64,000 bases of DNA from NCBI GenBank assembly GCA_019671005.1, contig CM033752.1, positions 19,104,969 through 19,168,968 of the forward strand. The letters are read 5' to 3'. The translations under genes and the position numbers were made by a program. Under the pieces are notes generated by a model. That model was not told the origin of the DNA. It saw only the letters and a list, made by a program, of their open reading frames with translations, and ran no database searches. Source of the DNA: Hibiscus mutabilis (Eukaryota > Streptophyta > Magnoliopsida > Malvales > Malvaceae). Numbering within the stretch: position 1 is the stretch's first letter; every line of letters starts with the position of its first letter. Below, piece after piece: positions 47,568-59,399 of this stretch.

Positions 47568-48359
47568 AGGCTTAAATGAAAAATAAGTGCTTAAAGTATA
47601 CATTTTTTAACTTTAGGTGCCTAAAGTTTACACTGTTGCAATTTTAAGTGACTGACCGTTAAGGGGTGTTAAAAAAATTATTAACCAATCCATGCTTGAC
47701 ATGTGTCACTAATTTGATTTTTATTTAATTTTTTAAGAAAAAACTTAAAATATTCAATTTTTCAAAAAATCCAAAAAAAAAGTCAATTTTTAAAAAATAG
47801 TCCTCAAATCCCTAAAATTTCCCAAATCTAAACCCATAAATCACCTCTGCCGATTGCCACCCATGAGCGCACCCCTTTGCTCGCCGAACCTAGGCCGTCA
47901 TTTCCCCCAAAACAGAATTATCGAAAGCGTCACACGCCGTGTCAGCCTAATATCAAACGCGAAATCGACGTTTGACTGGCATACTTTCGGAGCTTTCGGA
48001 GATACCGAGTTTGGGGAAATGACCGCCTAGGTTCGGCGAGCAAAGGAGTGCGCTCATGGGTGGCAATCGGCAGCGGTGATTTAGGGGTTTGGATTTGGAA
48101 AATTTTAGGGATTTGAGGATTATTTTGTTAAAGTTGAAAATTTTTGGGATTTTTTGAAAAATTATTTTTTTTTGTAAAAAAATGCTTTACGTTTTTAATT
48201 TTGAAAGAAAAATAAACGTGTTACATGTCAAGCATTGATTGGTTAACAATTTTTTAACACTCCTTAACGGCCAGTCACCTAAAATTGCAACGGTGTTAAC
48301 TTTAGGTACCTAAAGTTCAAAAGGGGTATACTTTGGGCACTTATTTTTTATTTAAGCCT
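47568..48359. mobile_element. Long foldback element with GC-rich arm segment
   Basis: AGGCTTAAATGAAAAATAAG at the left pairs with CTTATTTTTTATTTAAGCCT at the right, and pairing continues inward for roughly 350 bp. It includes an unusually GC-rich arm (CGATTGCCACCCATGAGCGC near 47848, matched by GCGCTCATGGGTGGCAATCG near 48050). The loop is centred near 47960. Flanks TGTTTTAAAG and TATTTTAAAAG look like a diverged ~9-10-bp duplication. The same flanking repeat without the element occurs near 11225-11262 and 47250-47290. No coding content. Confidence 0.85.
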
Positions 48360-48377
48360 ATTTTAAAAGGGTTAATA

Positions 48378-48580
48378 TTTGATGAACATGAAGTAAAAAT
48401 TTTTTCACAAATATGTTTATTTAAGCTTTAAAACCTAAAATCTAAATTCTAAACCCCAAATGCTAACCCTAAACCCTAAATTCAAAACATTAAAACTTAA
48501 ACCCCTAAACTCTAAATTAAACTCCTACTCTATAAAATAAGCATGCCTTTATGAACTAAAGTTACACTCGGTGCATCAAA
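48378..48580. mobile_element. Telomere-like foldback MITE copy
   Basis: Bounded by TTTGATGAAC and GTGCATCAAA (imperfect inverted ends) with TA on both outer sides. The body consists of degenerate CCCTAAA heptamers (CCCTAAACCCTAAA near 48467). Member of the family described at 11259 and 52077. Confidence 0.6.
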
Positions 48581-48589
48581 TACTTTTCA

Positions 48590-49330
48590 TTTTAAAAGTT
48601 TGTATTTAACAGCTACCTAAAAGTACATTTATCCTGCTAAAGTAAAACATTAACATGCACCGGAACTGCACTACAGGGAATTCATCAGAATCAAAATGTA
48701 AAGTTTTTTTGCTAACAAATGTGCTACCGAAGATCGGAAATATCCTTAACGAAATATTTTGTTTATTTAAAATATTCGGGATTGGTATCCTGTTAATTAT
48801 AGTCCATAGAATTGATCGATAATCTATTTCGAGAATTTATTCAGTTAAATTGTTGTTAACTCAACTGTTTAGCATTAAGGAGTTGAGAGAAACTAACAAT
48901 ATAATAGTTAGTTCTGGAACATTTTGCAATGACTGAATCAAAGAAAGGTACACAACCTTTTGTATCATACTTTCAGATTTCTTTGGAAGATTGTTCAAAA
49001 AAGCAGAAGAAATTAAGAACATATGAGTACCTTATACGTCGTCCGTAGGAAGTCTTTTATATGTTATGCTTTGCACAAGTTCGGATATATATTTTGTAGT
49101 AAGAATGAAAATCGATATTAGGCGAATCTTGAATTCGAGTACTAGAAAGTCGTGGTACATACTCAAGTATGATTAGAGAATGAAAGATTATATACAAATA
49201 TATTCTGTAAGGGATCTAATACACATGAATATACACGTATTGAGTTCTAGACTTGGTGAGATTCGAAGAAAATAATATCAAGATGGAAACCTAATAAGAG
49301 AACAGATAACCAATGAATTATGAATAATTA
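48590..49330. other. Intergenic sequence, no gene
   Basis: AT-rich, with no recognisable gene or repeat family. Confidence 0.6.
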
Positions 49331-49575
49331 TTTGATACACTAACGGTGGGCGTCTTAATTTTAAGGTTTAAGGACTTAGTTTAGGGTGCAAGATTTAGGG
49401 TTTAGATTTAGTAGTTTTGAATTTAGTGATTGTGAATAAAATTTAGGGTTTAAGTTAGAATTTAGGGTTATAGGTTAAAACTTAAATCCTCAACATATTA
49501 CCCTAAAATCTAAACCCTAACCTCTAGATAGTAAATCCTAACCCTAACCCCTAAATACTACCTTTGATAAACTAG
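49331..49575. mobile_element. Telomere-like MITE upstream of PEP carboxykinase
   Basis: Begins TTTGATACACTAACGGTGGG. The left half is rich in TTTAGGGTTT on the plus strand and the right half in AAACCCTAA (near 49510-49545), giving an imperfect foldback. It ends about 270 bp before the TATA box of the downstream gene. The right terminus is unclear. Confidence 0.55.
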
Positions 49576-49843
49576 TTCATAAAAGAACACCCTTGCAAAT
49601 CCATTTACCAAGACTTTAATTTCTCATTTCTTCATCTCTGCTACAAATACTACCTTTGATTCTTTTTGGTTTTTTTAGAGACAGGTTTCCACCCTTTAAG
49701 TCTGAGTTGTTACAGTTTTTCACGGGAAACTATTGATAAACAAAATACTAAAAAAAGAAAATATTATGAAGACAGAATGTTGTCTTTTCAGTTTTTTGAA
49801 ACATCAAAATCGGCTAAAACAACGTTGTTGTTTTCTTTTCAAC

Positions 49844-49851
49844 TATATAAA
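49844..49851 (+). promoter_or_regulatory. TATA box of PEP carboxykinase gene
   Basis: CTATATAAAC lies about 55 bp before the start codon, giving a short 5' untranslated region. No other TATA-like motif is better placed. Confidence 0.7.
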
Positions 49852-49902
49852 CTAGAGAGATTATTGGACCCCAAAAAAAGTGTTTGAAAATAGAGAAAAG
49901 AA

Positions 49903-52900
49903 ATGGCGGAAAGTGGAACGGGAGGAGTATCGTCGCCACGGACTCCGTTGAAGAGTATACTGACGGAGAAGGCAAGGGAGATACCCCATGATGTTGATGG
50001 AACGACGGTTAAGGCTCAGACATTAGAAGAGCTTCACTCATTGCAGAGGAAGCGATCTGCCCCGAATACGCCTCACCAAGGGGTCCCCACTGCCTTTTCT
50101 AACCTCTCCGAGGACGAACGCCAGAGGCAGCAGCTCCAGTCCATCAGGTACACCTGTATCAAGATGGCACGGGCCGGGATAGACCGAAGGGTGCTACGGG
50201 GAAAATTGCACCCTTAAAATTTTCAAATTTTTATATATTTTTAAAATTTACTTTGTTTTTGTATTGATGATCTAATCTCGCACTCTAACATAAAATTTTG
50301 TGTCTGTTTCTGGGCACAACACATTGTTAGAAGGGTTAAATATACATTTGGTATTTGAACTATACAATATCTCACAAGTTGATAGCTAAAGAATTTTTGT
50401 TGATAAGTTGGTACCTGAACTAGGCACATTCTCCTAAGTTAGCACCTAAAGAATTTTTGCTCCAAAGTTAGTACCTGAACTAGACACTTTCTCCCATGTT
50501 CGTATAAAAACTTATACATTCTATCAATTTTTTCATAATTTGAAACAATTCCATAAATTTAACCCTCTATATTTAAAAATTCTAACAAAATTTTTTTATT
50601 CTTCTCTTAAATCGCTTATTCTTCTCCTAAAAATGTTATATTATTTTCCTAGTATAATAATTGTTTAACCGTTATTTGTTGTTACTTTATGGTATAATGC
50701 AGTTGTCCAATTGTTGTTTTGATTCGATCTACTCGTTTGGTTTGACAATATTGTAAAATTGATCAAATTGATGAAATTTTTAAATATGAAGGGTTAAATT
50801 TATTGAATTGATTCTAATTATAACCAAATTGATAGTATGTATACGTTTCGATATAAATTTAGCAGAATATGCCTAGTTTAGGTACCAACTTTGGAGAATA
50901 TACATAATTTAGGTACCAACTTGGGAGCAAAAATTATGTAGGTACTAAGAGAAGGTATCTAGTTTATATACCAACTTGGTAAAAAATATTCTTTAAGTAC
51001 AGACTTGAGAAAAAGTGTACAATTACAAAATTTATATTTAAGTTTGTTAGAATAATATTACTAAAATACGAAAATTAATATATAACATGTTTTTGGAGCA
51101 GTGCATCTTTGGCATCTGGGACTAGAGGGACAGGGCCAAAGGTGGTACGAGGTGACCCCGGAGGCTGCAAGTCTCAGGCAGTGGCGCATGTCGCTCACCA
51201 CCACGTCGAGGCACCGGTCATCAGCGTCAGTGATAGTTCTTTGAAATTCACCCATGTCCTATACAACCTATCTCCCGGAGGTGTTATATATAAACTATAC
51301 CATGTACCACATCAAAAGCCTGTTTTAACTCACATGATGATTGAATTATGTTGTGTATGGGTGCAGAGTTGTATGAACAAGCCTTAAAATATGAGAAAGG
51401 GTCTTTCCTGACATCCACCGGCGCATTGGCCACCCTCTCCGGAGCCAAGACCGGGCGGTCACCGAGAGATAAGAGGGTTGTTATCGATGATATCACCCAA
51501 GATGAGCTTTGGTGGGGAAAGTAAGTACTTATTTAAATCTTTTTATGGATGTTGAATGATAGTAGAAAGTAGAAACTAATGAATGGGAGGACAGGGGCTC
51601 ACCCAACATTGAAATGGACGAGCATACCTTCATGGTGAACAGAGAAAGAGCTGTGGATTATTTAAATTCTCTAGAGAAGGTGAACTTCTCACATTTTATG
51701 CAGCTTGCTTACAATTTTTGCTAAGAAAATTAATAAAATAAATATTTATATTCAATACACTGGCGACGAAAAATTTTGTTCATAAATGCTTTAGTTTTAG
51801 GGTTTATGGCTTTAGAATTTAGTGATTGTCGTTAGATTTTAGGGTTTATAGGTTAGATTTAGATTTTAGGATAATATGGTTAGAGATTTATGTTTTAACT
51901 TGTAAACCTAAATTCTAGCCCTAAAACCTAAATTATAATCATGATCCCTAATTTTAAACCTCTAAGCTATAAATCCTAAACCCAAATCCCTAAATCCAAG
52001 TGCAAACATTTTTAACACTGCAATGTATAGAATAAATACACAAAATAAATAAACAATAAAAAATATAAAATATTTCATGCACAAGCGGTGAAAATAAAAA
52101 GGTTTTATAAGTGCCTCGATTTTAGGGTTTATGGATTTTGATTGAGGTTTAGGATTTAAGGGTTTATGAACAGGGGTTTAGAATTTAAGGTGTAGAGTTA
52201 GAATTTAGGTTATAGGGTAATATGGGTAGAGATTCATGCTTTAAATCTCTAAACTCTAAATTCTATCCACAATCATAAAATTCAAAACCTCTAAACTTAA
52301 AACCCTAAACTCTAAACAAAAAAATATCACTAAACACTCAAACTAATGCGCTTGTGAAAATTTTTTGTTTTCACCCGTGCATAGAATAATTACCCTAAAA
52401 AGAATAGGTTAGTAAGTTGATATCTCAAAAAACAAATCTAGCATGTATTGTTTTTGTTGATAAACTTCAAACATAAGATCTAGAGTGTCACGTGTTATTA
52501 ATTTAAACTTGAATCAGTTAAAGTAAAAAGAAATACACTGTCAGTGCATCAAATATAAATTCTCAAACTAAAATCATACTCGGTTTTCTTGTTTGTCCTA
52601 ATATATCAATATAAAAAATGATTTTTCAGGTTTTTGTGAATGATCAATTCCTGAACTGGGATCCAAAGAACAGAATCAAAGTCAGAATTGTCTCTTGTAG
52701 AGCCTATCATTCATTGTTCATGCACAATATGTAAGTAAAACAACAGAAATTCATAGTTTTATCAGCCGTTTGTAGAGTTTCCAATGAGATAATGCAGGTG
52801 TATCCGACCCACTCTAGAAGAGCTCGAGAATTTCGGTACCCCAGATTTCACTATATACAATGCTGGACAGTTCCCATGTAATCGTTATACGCATTACATG

Positions 52901-54625
52901 ACATCGTCAACCAGCATCGACATTAATCTAACTAGGAAGGAAATGGTCATCCTCGGCACCCAATACGCCGGCGAAATGAAGAAGGGCCTTTTCAGTCTCA
53001 TGCATTATCTCATGCCTAAGCGTCAAATCCTCTCCTTACATTCTGGATGTAATATGGGGAAAGATGGAGATGCTGCCCTCTTCTTTGGACTGTCAGGTAT
53101 CGTATCATCGGATCGAAAGATCATCACCCTGGTGCTAGTATGCTAACAATGTGTCCTCTTAATTTGTTCTTGAACCCTTAATGCATATGCATCTTTTTTA
53201 TTACATTGGTTTTGCATTGTTTCTGATGAGTTCCCTTTTTCTGCAATAATTTTCTTAATAGGTACCGGCAAGACTACATTATCGACCGACCACAACAGGC
53301 TTCTGATTGGAGACGATGAGCACTGTTGGAGTGACGATGGTGTGTCGAACATCGAAGGCGGTTGCTATGCCAAGTGTATTGATCTTTCAAAGGAGAAGGA
53401 GGCTGATATCTGGAATGCCATCAAGTTTGGCACTGGTGAATCACACTCCTTGTGCTCTTTGTTTTTAGGTCATTTTAACTGGAATACAATCATAGTTCTC
53501 ATCTTGACCCTTTTGTACTTTGTTTCTGTAGTGTTGGAAAACGTCGTATTCGATGAACATACAAGAGAAGTGGATTATACAGAGAAATCAGTTACAGGTA
53601 ATGCAAAAACTCTGCTTATGAGTCATTCTTATACATGAGCTTTAATACCATTTTCTATCTTTGCAGAGAACACTCGTGCCGCTTACCCCATCGAATTCAT
53701 TCCAAATGCCAAGATACCATGCATCGGTCCGCATCCTAAGAATGTCATTCTTTTGGCATGTGATGCCTTTGGTGTTCTTCCACCTGTGAGCAAGCTGAGC
53801 CTGGCACAAACCATGTACCATTTCATCAGTGGCTACACAGCTCTGGTATATTTCTCTGTCCCAACCTAAAACTTGTTTTTCCATGTCCTGTCGGTTTTAT
53901 TCGCTAGTACAATGCTTGGATTCTTGCATCTTTTGACTGAACTTGGGTCTTGGGTTGATGATCCATATAGGTGGCTGGAACAGTAGATGGTATTAAGGAG
54001 CCAACAGCAACATTCTCAGCTTGCTTCGGAGCAGCATTTCTCATGTTGCATCCGACCAAGTATGCGACCATGCTTGCCGAGAAAATGCAAAAGCATGGAG
54101 CAACAGGATGGCTTGTTAACACTGGCTGGTGTGGTGGAAGGTAAATGCTGACCATTGCCAATCCTTTTTTTTTTTATTTCCCTGGAAAAGTTGAATCAAT
54201 CAATGACTTTTTGTTTCATTTTCTGCAGCTACGGGTCTGGAAACCGTATAAAGTTACCGTACACTCGAAAAATCATCGATTCCATTCACTCTGGTAGTCT
54301 GTTGAATGCAACTTATGAGAAAACCGAGGTGTTTGGTTTAGATATCCCCAATGAGATCGAGGGAGTGCCTTCAGAAATCCTGCATCCAGAAAATGCTGTA
54401 AGTTTGTGTTGGCCAACCTGTTCTCGAGTAGGTTACTTTCGAGCTTGTCGGATGTTAATGAATTAGCACCATGCATTGCAGTGGACTGATAAGGAGGCAT
54501 ACAAGAACACTTTGTTGAAATTGGCTGGCTTGTTTAAGAAAAACTTCGAAACCTTCACGGAATACAAGATAGGCGAGGACAACAAGCTGACCGATGAGAT
54601 CCGAGCAGCTGGTCCAATCTTTTAA
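49903..54625 (+). CDS. PCK1: Phosphoenolpyruvate carboxykinase (ATP), 12 exons
   Basis: Catalyses oxaloacetate + ATP to PEP + CO2 + ADP in the cytosol, the entry to gluconeogenesis from lipid and organic acids. Exons read from GT...AG borders: 49903-50147, 51102-51280, 51367-51520, 51595-51679, 52630-52730, 52798-53096, 53262-53435, 53532-53597, 53667-53845, 53971-54140, 54229-54397, 54482-54625. Together they are 1965 nt, in frame, 654 residues plus stop; plant enzymes are about 670. Motifs: HSGCNMGKDGD, the P-loop GLSGTGKTT (residues ~352-360, split by intron 6), and LIGDDEHCW (~369-377) with the metal-binding acidic residues; the end is AAGPIF. The N-terminal arm contains SLQRKRSAPNTP, in the region known to be phosphorylated in plant PEPCKs. 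The start is the first ATG after the TATA box, in a good context (AGAAATGGCGG). Every conserved block is intact. Introns 1 and 4 carry MITEs. Splice sites are inferred from family conservation, not transcripts. Confidence 0.96.
50333..51043. mobile_element. Foldback MITE in PEPCK intron 1, 9-bp TSD
   Basis: Begins GGGTTAAATATACATTTGGT and ends AAATTTATATTTAAGT. It is flanked by perfect 9-bp duplications TTGTTAGAA (50324-50332 and 51044-51052), indicating a Mutator-type insertion. Both arms are built from diverged copies of an AAGTTGGTACCTGAACTAGG module in opposite orientation. The inner part (CTATCAATTTTTTCATAATT and its complement near 50810) resembles the inner part of the 11488-12420 element. 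Occupies most of the 954-bp intron. Non-coding. Confidence 0.93.
51748..52028. mobile_element. Telomere-like foldback MITE, PEPCK intron 4
   Basis: Termini TATTCAATACACTGGCGACG and the complement-like CACTGCAATGTATAGAATA. The left half is TTTAGGGTTTATGG-rich and the right half CCTAAA-rich, so it folds on itself. Lies wholly in intron 4. Confidence 0.7.
52077..52382. mobile_element. Second telomere-like foldback MITE, intron 4
   Basis: Termini ATGCACAAGCGGTGAAAATA and TTTTCACCCGTGCAT. The body again has inverted halves of TTTAGGGTTTATGG and AAACCCTAAAC type. A related single end (CAGTGCATCAAATATA) lies at 52550-52566 in the same intron. Confidence 0.75.
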
Positions 54626-55500
54626 CTTCTCAACAAATGAAGAAGCCAAGAAATTGCTATACTAATACCAAAATTATGGAATGTCCAAAATATAAGATTT
54701 TTGCATCCTTTGTTGGGATATATAATTATTAGACATATAGTAAAGGTACTTGTAGTCAAAAATTTAACTGGAGTGAACAACAATCCAATACCATGATGAT
54801 TTATACACCTTGTACTGATAATAGTATGTGGCTTGTTTCTAAACTATTAAGTACCAATTATGCATATAGCAATGCAGGGTTTAGTCCAACATAATTCTAT
54901 TTTCTTGACGGACCAAGTTTTGGCTTCTGTATAGAACATAGATAGCCATATGTTTCAAGGAACAAGTTTCGACTCTTATCTTAGATGATCGAAGGGTTTC
55001 TCTCCGTATCAAAAGCATGATGAACATTTCGAGCAGTACCTGCAATGTATAATCCTGCTTAGCCATATTATAAATGATCTCAATCAAGGCAGCATAACCT
55101 GTCGCTTCAGGTTATCCAACAAAAGTTGAAGTCCTTCCATTCGAGCAAAAGGAAGAAATCAACTTTCAACAGCCAACTGCAACAGTATAAAAGAAACAAC
55201 AAAATTAGTCCTAACTTTTGCAATGAATAGACTAAGCTATTGAATTATGACGTTGTAAACAACAAAGTTAGTTATATGGTATCACAAACCGTTTGGTCTA
55301 GTGAGACGAGAAAGTAGATCATTTAAATAAGATTATAAAATCAAATTCTGACGTTGTAAATAAAGTCATAATGTGTCTCTGCAGTACCCAATCATGATTA
55401 GTCAATCAATAGAATAAATTTAGATGATTATACAAAAAAAAAAGTTAATTACAAGGTTTTATATATTTATATCCCCACAATACAAGTTTATTTAGCTTTT
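54626..55500. other. PEPCK 3' region and intergenic sequence
   Basis: 3' untranslated region, probably ending within the first few hundred bases, then AT-rich spacer. I see no gene and no clear repeat here. Confidence 0.5.
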
Positions 55501-55589
55501 GAAGGGATGAGCAGAATGGAGTGACGGTGTTTTCCCTATGAGAAAGATAGGTGTTTCTCTCGTGACAATGGCCAGAGGGATCCAATCAT

Positions 55590-57340
55590 GTTATTTTTGA
55601 CAGGTTTCTCCGATCGGATCCATTGACAAGGCCTCTGGCATGCCTTCAACAACCATGGAAGAGTTTTGGGTGCTTTCATCCCAAAAAAAATATCAGCTTT
55701 GGGCAATCGTTTTGGTTTTGTCAAGGTTCTAAGTTTGGATGAGGCTCGAAATATGATTCATCGCTTGAATGGTTTTCGTCTTTTTTGGTTCGTGCTGAAG
55801 GTGTCATTTTCGCAATATAACACCCGTTCGTCGTTTTGGAAACGAAAGAAATCAACTGATTTACGAAATGAGGCACGAATTGGGGTGGAAAACAAGAAGG
55901 GATTAGGATCGCAGTCTAATGAACCGGTCAAGGGGAATGAAGACGAGAACGATCAGTTTCACGGGATTGCTACTCGGATTCAAGGGGTGGTCCATCAGGA
56001 AAAATTGGATTTACTATAGAGGTGTGCTATAGGGGTCTGTTCACGATATGTGACGGTGGCCACTGTGGCGAGAGATTTGAAATTGGCAGGTTTGACAGGG
56101 TTATAAATAATGAGAATGGTAGGACAGTCAATGGTCCTTTTGTTTGATTCTTTCGATCTAATGCAGGACATTCTTGGATCTTCAAAGGAAATTCTGAGTA
56201 GATGGTTTTCTTCAATTGATGTGTGGAAGGAGGAGTTGGGGTTTGTGAGTAGAAGTGTTTGGCTTTCGGTGTATGGGTTGCCACTACATGTTTGTTCGTT
56301 GGAGATTTTTCACAATATAGCATCTCGTTGGGGACAGTTTAATAGCTTGGACGAGAACACCAAAGAACTGATAATGTTCGACTGGGGTAATGTATAGATC
56401 TTGACTACCCATTTGTCTCAGATTGATAAGGTGGTACTATTGCAGGTAGATAACATGGATTACCAGATCCGAATTAGCGAAATTAATCCCTTCATGGTCT
56501 ATAACACATGTTGTAAGTGTGAGGATGAAGAAGATGAGCAGGATTCGTCACAGGAATCATCTGAACATGGTATTCCAAGGACTGAAGATATCCATACTAA
56601 AGGAAAAGGATGATGTTGGGGAGGCAATAAGGGAGACGAGGATTGATCCGGAGGATAGGAATAAGGAATATGATGAGGGTTTTAAAACCCCGATAGCATG
56701 GACTAATACATCTGCTAGTATGGTGTATCGTTAGCGCTGAATAGTGGGGGATACAATGGTGCCGAACTCTTATGAGGCTTCAAATTCACGACATCTTAAT
56801 AGTTTTTGGGAAGACAATCGGTGTGAGGATTTGCGTATGGTGGATCCAGTTCTAGAATCTCAAGGATGGATGGCGGACGAGAATATGAGTTTAATTATTA
56901 GGTCTGAAGAGAATTCGTCGGAACCAAATATTATGGCGTGTGTACAAGAGGGTGAAATGAGTGGAAAGCTCTTTCGGGATGAACCTCGTTCTGATTTTGA
57001 GAGGGCTGCCAAATCAGACTTTGTGGAATATGTAGGAGGTAATCGTAAGGTGAAAAGTATGTCGAACATTATCATCAGTTTTATGGAACCTAGAGAAATG
57101 ATTGTAGCAGAGGAGAGATTAAGGAAGAAAGGCAGGAGAAGGCCACATAAGAATCCGCCAAAGTCTGAGGTGATAGCAAACAGATCATTATCAGATTCTG
57201 ATTTAATTAATCAAAAGAAGGTTATATTAATGGAGGCGAGGGAAGTTGTGGCATTGGGCAAGTTGATTGGTGCTAAAGTCGTGGGGAACGAGGAGGACGT
57301 CATCAGAGATATAGCTAATATGATTGAGGCGAGAGAGTGA
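55590..57340 (+). pseudogene. LINE-type ORF1 (RRM / DUF4283-like) remnant
   Basis: In-frame pieces in order: FSDRIH, stop, QGLWHAFNNHGRVLGAFIPK, NRFGFVKVLSLDEARNMIHR and LNGFRLFW (an RRM, 55600-55800). Next come a basic linker, the segment VARDLKLAGLTGL (about 56065-56105), FDSFDLMQDILGSSKEILSR and LSVYGLPLHVCSLEIF...IASRWG (56110-56397), and an acidic C-terminal region ending GAKVVGNEEDVIRDIANMIE. This is the layout of plant LINE ORF1-like RRM proteins, found as retrotransposon parts and as scattered gene-like copies. A TGA stands where the family has Trp (GLW upstream), and there are further stops at 56019, 56397, 56611 and 56732. No reverse transcriptase follows. Confidence 0.72.
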
Positions 57341-57349
57341 GGACAGTAG

Positions 57350-59150
57350 CATTTAGTGTTGCGCTTGCTATCGTGGATTGGTTTTTGTTTGGGATAGGGT
57401 AACGGTAATGTGCAAGGAAGAAATTTTTTTATTGTGGATGCTAACCTGCGACGGTGCTGGGGGGTTTAATGCGGTTGTTATCGTTTAGGATCGAGACATG
57501 TGGGGTGATTTTCACAATTGGGGTTTGTATGATAGATTACTTTCGGTGCAGGAAGCTTACATAAGCTAGACGTGGCTTATTTTGGTGTTGTTTTCCTTTG
57601 GTTAATGTGGTCTTGGTGGTAGGTGCTCTTTTTGGGTGATTAATGGTTATTTGCTACTAATCTGGATGGATGCGTCATCGACAACAATAACGAGTGACGC
57701 CCATGCAAATATTGGACGATCTTTTGACATTGATGTAAGTGTGGCTAAACATGTGTGCTTTCATTATGCATATTGTGAGGTGAATGGCTTAGTGGATGAT
57801 TTGTCTAAAAGTGGTGTAGATCGTTGCTCTTGAATCCTAGGGCGATGTTTTAGGATCAATTTGGTAGCGGGGTGAGTATGCCAATGTTCTACTAAGTGGA
57901 GCAAAGGCTCATAGATGGTAATTGAATATGATTTTATGGTTACGATTTCTTGGATGTTGTCAGTGGAAATATTACAATGATCGAATCTATTGGTGCCAAG
58001 TAGTTGAGGAGAAGGAAAGACATTTATGCCTTATGTTGATTATGGTGCTTATTCAATGGTTTTGATGAACTGCTTATTTACATGTGAATTGGGTGGTGGT
58101 CAAGGGCTTTAGGTGCTTGGTTATTCTTTTAATTTTTTGTTGGCTTAATTATCTCCCACTTACCTTTTGGGCGGATTCAAGGAAGAGTTGCTTAATTGGC
58201 ATAATTGCCTTTTGGTAATTGAGGGGTGATGGGGTAATTATGGGTGGCATCATGGTTGATGGATTGGCTGGATTTTCCAGTTTTGTTATGCGTGATAGGG
58301 GTTGTATGTTAGCCGGTCTTTCCATGGAAGGTGACGAATATTTTTAGAGATTTGGTGATTGAATGTTTTTAATGGACTAATTAGTGGTGATTGGATTTAT
58401 TATCCTTGTTGGGCGGCATCTGATTGTTGATTTGGTGGTGTCTTAATTCCCACGCATACCTTCTGTAATTGCCCTTTATTTTAACTTTGACTTCAGTGTT
58501 TTCAGTTTGCTGAATTTTCGTATTGGATTCATTATTCATTATCATAAGTATTCTTTTTCTTTATTTAGGTATAGGAAAGTTTTAAACGAGGCTTATGATA
58601 GTGAGAACTTATATGATTGTCTTATCAACAAAATCATACTTTTGCGGATCAAAAAATCCCCACAATACTATATTTCTTAATTTTTTTTAGTGTGAACCAC
58701 ATGTATTTTTCACTTATTTATTAACAATTTAAGTAGAGATTAATCACGTCGATTTAGGTAAGTTCATAAAAACTGATACAACTCTGGTATCAAGTAGTTA
58801 ACATTGTCCAATAAATCAAGCTTTTTAGTTTTACAAAGTAAGTTATCATTTTTTATAATTTTATAATATTTTTAAATGATTATTTTAAAACAATAAGAAC
58901 TTAAAAAATATATAAAATTAAAAATATACTTTTGAATTTTTCAAGTATCCATTGGAACGAGTCAAATGATTAATTTTATGTGTTATGTCCAAATTAAAGA
59001 TAGACGTTGTTCATAGATTTTAAAACTATTTCGCATCCATAGCGAGAATGGAATCCTCAACCAGTACTTAAGGCAGGAAAATTTTGAGTCAATGGTTGGA
59101 GCAAACTTTTAGTTTCAAAAATATTTTTTAATATTATCTATATTTGAAAT
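57350..59150. other. Intergenic sequence, no gene recognised
   Basis: No conserved domain in any frame. The first ~1.1 kb is Gly/Trp-codon-rich on the plus strand, like eroded LINE sequence, but I could not match any endonuclease or reverse-transcriptase motif. From about 58650 it is plain AT-rich spacer. Confidence 0.5.
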
Positions 59151-59157
59151 AAACTTT

Positions 59158-59215
59158 AGGTAAAGTACACCAGTGATCACCGAATTTTTAAAATTTTTAT
59201 TGAGGTCACTCATCA
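59158..59215. repeat. Single Mutator-like MITE terminus
   Basis: GGTAAAGTACACCAGTGATCACC with GAGGTCACTCATCATT after it resembles the left end of the 9541-10265 element. No partner terminus is visible nearby, so it is a truncated end. Confidence 0.5.
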
Positions 59216-59399
59216 TTGATTGTAGTACATGTGATCAACAACCTCAACACATCGATTGTTGTACCTGATCTAGGGACAACTCACTTTGAGCTAAAGCATA
59301 TTATGTTCGGCATGCTCAACTCCATTGGACAATTTGGAGGATCAACAAGAGAGGATGCCAAAGAACATCAAGCTTTCCTAAAAGTTTGTGATTATTTTT

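Noticed and set aside
49340..49560. True telomeric or interstitial telomere array
   Set aside because: The heptamers are degenerate, arranged as inverted halves, and shared with MITE-like copies elsewhere in the window.
49666..49887. Upstream open frame before the PEPCK start
   Set aside because: It overlaps the TATA box and has no recognisable content; the transcript should start after it.
50148..50217. Continuation of PEPCK exon 1 past 50147
   Set aside because: The downstream exon at 51102 restores the conserved SISASLA-like junction and keeps the whole CDS in frame; the open read-through is intronic.
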